The position numbers were made by a program, and so were the translations under genes. The notes under the pieces are model-generated. The model did no database searches. It worked only from the letters and a program-made list of their open reading frames with translations, and was not told the DNA's origin. Shown here piece by piece: positions 61,926-64,000 of a DNA stretch of 64,000 nucleotides (its first letter is position 1; each line of letters starts with the position of its first letter). The DNA lies in contig NZ_JABBXA010000004.1 in the NCBI RefSeq assembly GCF_014161445.1, positions 62,001-126,000 on the forward strand. Reading direction: 5' to 3'. The DNA is from Microbispora sp. H13382 (GTDB lineage: Bacteria > Actinomycetota > Actinomycetes > Streptosporangiales > Streptosporangiaceae).

Positions 61926-61943
61926 AAGTGATTCAGATCACTT
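61926..61943 (+). promoter_or_regulatory. CRP-like palindrome in the actP promoter
   Basis: AAGTGATTCAGATCACTT. The core GTGATTCAGATCAC (61928-61941) fits the GTGA-N6-TCAC pattern of CRP/FNR family regulators. A -10 like TACGTT lies at 61919-61924, so the site covers the predicted start and would repress or control the symporter operon at 61960. The rest of 61780-61959 holds nothing I can name. Confidence 0.7.
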
Positions 61944-61959
61944 TGCCGGAGGAGATCTT

Positions 61960-62304
61960 GTGACCGTCCAGCACGATCCATCGGTTTATGAGCGTATACA
62001 GGCGGGTGAGCAGTTCCAGGAGCTGCGCCGTCGCTACCGTTCCTGGGCCTTCCCCATGACCGTCGCCTTCCTGGCGTGGTATCTGCTCTATGTGGTGCTC
62101 TCCGGGTTCGCCCGGGACTTCATGGGCGCCAAGTTGTTCGGCAACATCAACGTCGCCCTCGTCTTCGGCGTGCTGCAGTTCGTCTCGACGTTCCTGATCG
62201 CCTGGGCGTACTCGCGGCACGCGGCGGCCAAGCTCGACCCGATCGCCGACGAGCTGCGCGGCGAGGCCGAGAGCCGCGACGAGATCGGGGAGGGCGCCAA
62301 GTGA
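61960..62304 (+). CDS. DUF485 small membrane protein (ActP partner, YjcH-like)
   Basis: 114 residues. DUF485 pattern: an N-terminal helix 'FQELRRRYRSWAFPMTVAFL' (about 21-40), two membrane helices (about 32-55 and 68-90) with the 'GNINVALVFGVLQFVSTFLIAWAYSRHA' signature, and a charged tail. It is the standard partner of the acetate permease ActP (yjcH-actP order), as here. The start GTG has GGAGGAG upstream. Stop overlaps the ActP start (GTGA). Confidence 0.93.
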   Translation: MTVQHDPSVYERIQAGEQFQELRRRYRSWAFPMTVAFLAWYLLYVVLSGFARDFMGAKLFGNINVALVFGVLQFVSTFLIAWAYSRHAAAKLDPIADELRGEAESRDEIGEGAK

Positions 62305-63911
62305 GTCACGAGACGCTGTCCACGATCCTCTTCGTGGTCTTCGTTGCCGGTACGCTCGCCATCACGTTCTGGGCCAGCCGCAACACCAAGAGCGCGTCCG
62401 ACTTCTACGCCGGCGGCCGATCGTTCAGCGGCCTGCAGAACGGCCTGGCGATCGGCGGCGACTACATGTCGGCCGCGTCGTTCCTCGGCATCGCCGGCAT
62501 CATCGCGCTGTCGGGCTACGACGGCTTCCTCTACTCGATCGGCTTCCTCGTCGCCTGGCTGGTGGCGCTGCTGCTGGTCGCCGAGCTCATGCGCAACTCC
62601 GGCAAGTACACGATGGCCGACGTGCTGGCGTTCCGGATGTCGCCGCGCCCGGTCCGTACGGCGGCCGGCGTGTCCACGATCGTCGTGAGCATCTTCTACC
62701 TGCTCGCGCAGATGGTCGGCGCGGGCGCGCTCGTCGGCCTGCTGCTCGGCGTCCACTCCGAGGCCGGCAAGATCTGGACGATCATCGCGGTCGGCCTGCT
62801 GATGATCATCTATGTCGTGTTCGGCGGCATGAAGGGCACCACCTGGGTGCAGATCGTCAAGGCCGTCATGCTGATGGTGGGCGCGGCGCTGATCACCCTG
62901 CTCGTGCTCGGCAAGTTCGGCTTCAACCTGTCCGGGCTGCTCGGCGACGCCGCGAGCGCGAGCGGCAAGGGCGAGGCGTTCCTCAAGCCCGGTCTCAAGT
63001 ACGGCACCGACGCCCAGGGCGTCTGGGGCAAGATCGACCTCATCAGCCTCGGCCTGGCCCTGGTGCTCGGCACCGCCGGCCTGCCGCACGTCCTCATCCG
63101 CTTCTACACGGTGCCGACCGCCAGGGACGCCCGCAAGTCGGTCATGTGGGGCATCGGCATCATCGGCGTGTTCTACCTGCTGACGCTGGTGCTCGGCTTC
63201 GGCGCCGCGGCCGTGGTGGGCTCGAAGACGATCGCCGAGGCCGACAAGGCCGGCAACACGGCGGCCCCGCTGCTCGCCCAGAAGGTGGGCGAGGACCTCT
63301 TCGGCGATGTGGGCGGCACGGTCCTGCTCGCGGTCATCGCGGCGGTGGCGTTCGCCACGATCCTCGCGGTCGTCGCGGGCCTGACCCTCGCGTCCTCCTC
63401 CAGCTTCGCCCACGACCTGTACGCGCACGTGTTCAAGCGGGGCGGCGCCACCGAGCGCCAGGAGGTCGTGGTCGCCCGGATCGCCGCGTTCGTGATCGGC
63501 GCGGTCGCGATCGCGCTGAGCATCTTCGCCCAGTCGCTCAACGTGGCCTTCCTCGTCTCGCTGGCCTTCGCGGTCGCCGCGTCGGGCAACCTGCCGGCGA
63601 TCCTCTACAGCCTGTTCTGGAAGAGGTTCAACACGGCGGGCGCGGTCTCGGCCATCTACGGCGGCCTGGTCTCCGCCGTGGTGCTGGTGATCTTCTCGCC
63701 GGTCGTCTCCGGCGCGCCGACGTCGATGTTCCCCGACGCCGACTTCCACCTGATCCCGCTGTCGAACCCGGGCATCTTCTCGATCCCGATCGGCTTCCTG
63801 TGCGGCTACCTCGGCACGATCCTGAGCAAGGAGTACAACGCTCCGAAGTACGCGGAGATCGAGGTCCGCTCGCTGACCGGCCTCGGAGCCGAGAAGGCCA
63901 CGAGCCACTGA
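62301..63911 (+). CDS. actP: Cation/acetate symporter, ActP family
   Basis: 536 residues, about 14 membrane helices. Family marks: 'SASDFYAGGRSFSGLQNGLAIGGDYMSAASFLGIAGI' region at about 31-70, 'FYLLAQMVGAGALVGLLLG' (about 131-150), 'GTAGLPHVLIRFYTVPTARDARKS' (about 257-280) and 'AVVAGLTLASSSSFAHDLYAHVF' (about 359-381). It brings in acetate (and related short acids) with a cation. Coupled by GTGA to the DUF485 gene and under a CRP-like site. It shares the family but not close sequence with the symporter at 60304, so the two modules may take different acids. Confidence 0.95.
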   Translation: MSHETLSTILFVVFVAGTLAITFWASRNTKSASDFYAGGRSFSGLQNGLAIGGDYMSAASFLGIAGIIALSGYDGFLYSIGFLVAWLVALLLVAELMRNSGKYTMADVLAFRMSPRPVRTAAGVSTIVVSIFYLLAQMVGAGALVGLLLGVHSEAGKIWTIIAVGLLMIIYVVFGGMKGTTWVQIVKAVMLMVGAALITLLVLGKFGFNLSGLLGDAASASGKGEAFLKPGLKYGTDAQGVWGKIDLISLGLALVLGTAGLPHVLIRFYTVPTARDARKSVMWGIGIIGVFYLLTLVLGFGAAAVVGSKTIAEADKAGNTAAPLLAQKVGEDLFGDVGGTVLLAVIAAVAFATILAVVAGLTLASSSSFAHDLYAHVFKRGGATERQEVVVARIAAFVIGAVAIALSIFAQSLNVAFLVSLAFAVAASGNLPAILYSLFWKRFNTAGAVSAIYGGLVSAVVLVIFSPVVSGAPTSMFPDADFHLIPLSNPGIFSIPIGFLCGYLGTILSKEYNAPKYAEIEVRSLTGLGAEKATSH

Positions 63912-63941
63912 CACCGGTTCCCGGCCGTACGTCGCCGGCCT

Positions 63942-63969
63942 CCCGGCGGTGCCACCCACCGCCGCCGGG
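63942..63969 (+). terminator. Hairpin after actP
   Basis: CCCGGCGG (63942-63949) / CCGCCGGG (63962-63969), loop 12 bases, 31 bases past the stop of the symporter. The remaining bases to 64000 hold no gene. Confidence 0.55.
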
Positions 63970-64000
63970 GCCGGCACCCCCACACGCCCGGCCGCGCGCG

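Overview
The window is very GC-rich DNA with GTG and TTG starts, GTGA/ATGA translational coupling, promoters set right at start codons (leaderless mRNAs) and several actinobacterial families (XRE/DUF5753 pairs, DUF3618, DUF485, RuvC-type TnpB, CBM2-linked cellulases). This points to a filamentous actinomycete, most likely of the Streptosporangiales (Streptosporangium/Microbispora/Nonomuraea/Thermobispora-like). The genus is an inference. The window is chromosomal; I see no rRNA or tRNA genes, no CRISPR array and no prophage.

Layout. 1-8.6 kb: end of a WYL regulator, a divergent SnoaL/LysR pair, a GNAT acetyltransferase, a large modular putative DNA-binding protein, a pseudouridine catabolism pair (PsuK-like kinase and PsuG) and a phytoene-dehydrogenase-like oxidoreductase. 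8.7-16.8 kb: an OmpR-type two-component system, a membrane-anchored solute-binding protein with a polytopic partner, then a GT2-GtrA / GT39 glycosyltransferase pair. A shared motif (CTTAAC-N6-CTCATG) upstream of both the two-component system and the glycosyltransferases suggests one regulon. 16.9-18.5 kb: a ferritin-like protein and an XRE/DUF5753 regulator with its small companion. 18.6-25.3 kb: a coupled catabolic operon (acyl-CoA carboxylase beta and biotin subunits, enoyl-CoA hydratase, AtuA-like protein) for leucine or acyclic-terpene type branched acyl-CoAs. 25.4-28.7 kb: a receptor Ser/Thr kinase ending inside a 14-bp tandem repeat, and a GlcD-like flavin dehydrogenase.

28.7-29.8 kb holds a TnpB-only IS1341-type element whose tnpB has lost the block carrying RuvC-I. 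30-33.8 kb: a secreted M6 metalloprotease and a diacylglycerol kinase. 33.9-37.8 kb: a SNF2 helicase coupled to a SWIM zinc-finger protein. 38-39.9 kb: a TetR / FAD monooxygenase divergent pair with an obvious operator. 40-45.2 kb: a flavin electron-transfer operon (ferric-reductase-like membrane protein, covalently flavinylated FMN-binding protein and its ApbE flavin transferase), divergent from its own two-component system.

45.7-51.5 kb is a cellulase locus: GH48 exocellulase, GH9-CBM3c-CBM2 endoglucanase and a lone CBM2 protein. A TTGACA promoter and an exact CelR/CebR-type operator (TGGGAGCGCTCCCA) precede GH48, and a second near-perfect copy lies inside its coding sequence. 51.7-54 kb: a likely stress operon (holin-like protein, DUF3618 protein, YihY/BrkB). 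54.1-57.6 kb: MaoC hydratase, acyl-CoA dehydrogenase, HIT protein, a haloalkane dehalogenase of the DhlA type and a small membrane protein. 57.7-63.9 kb: a LytS/LytTR-type two-component system followed by two small-membrane-protein + sodium/solute symporter modules (ActP-like), the second with a CRP-like palindrome in its promoter.
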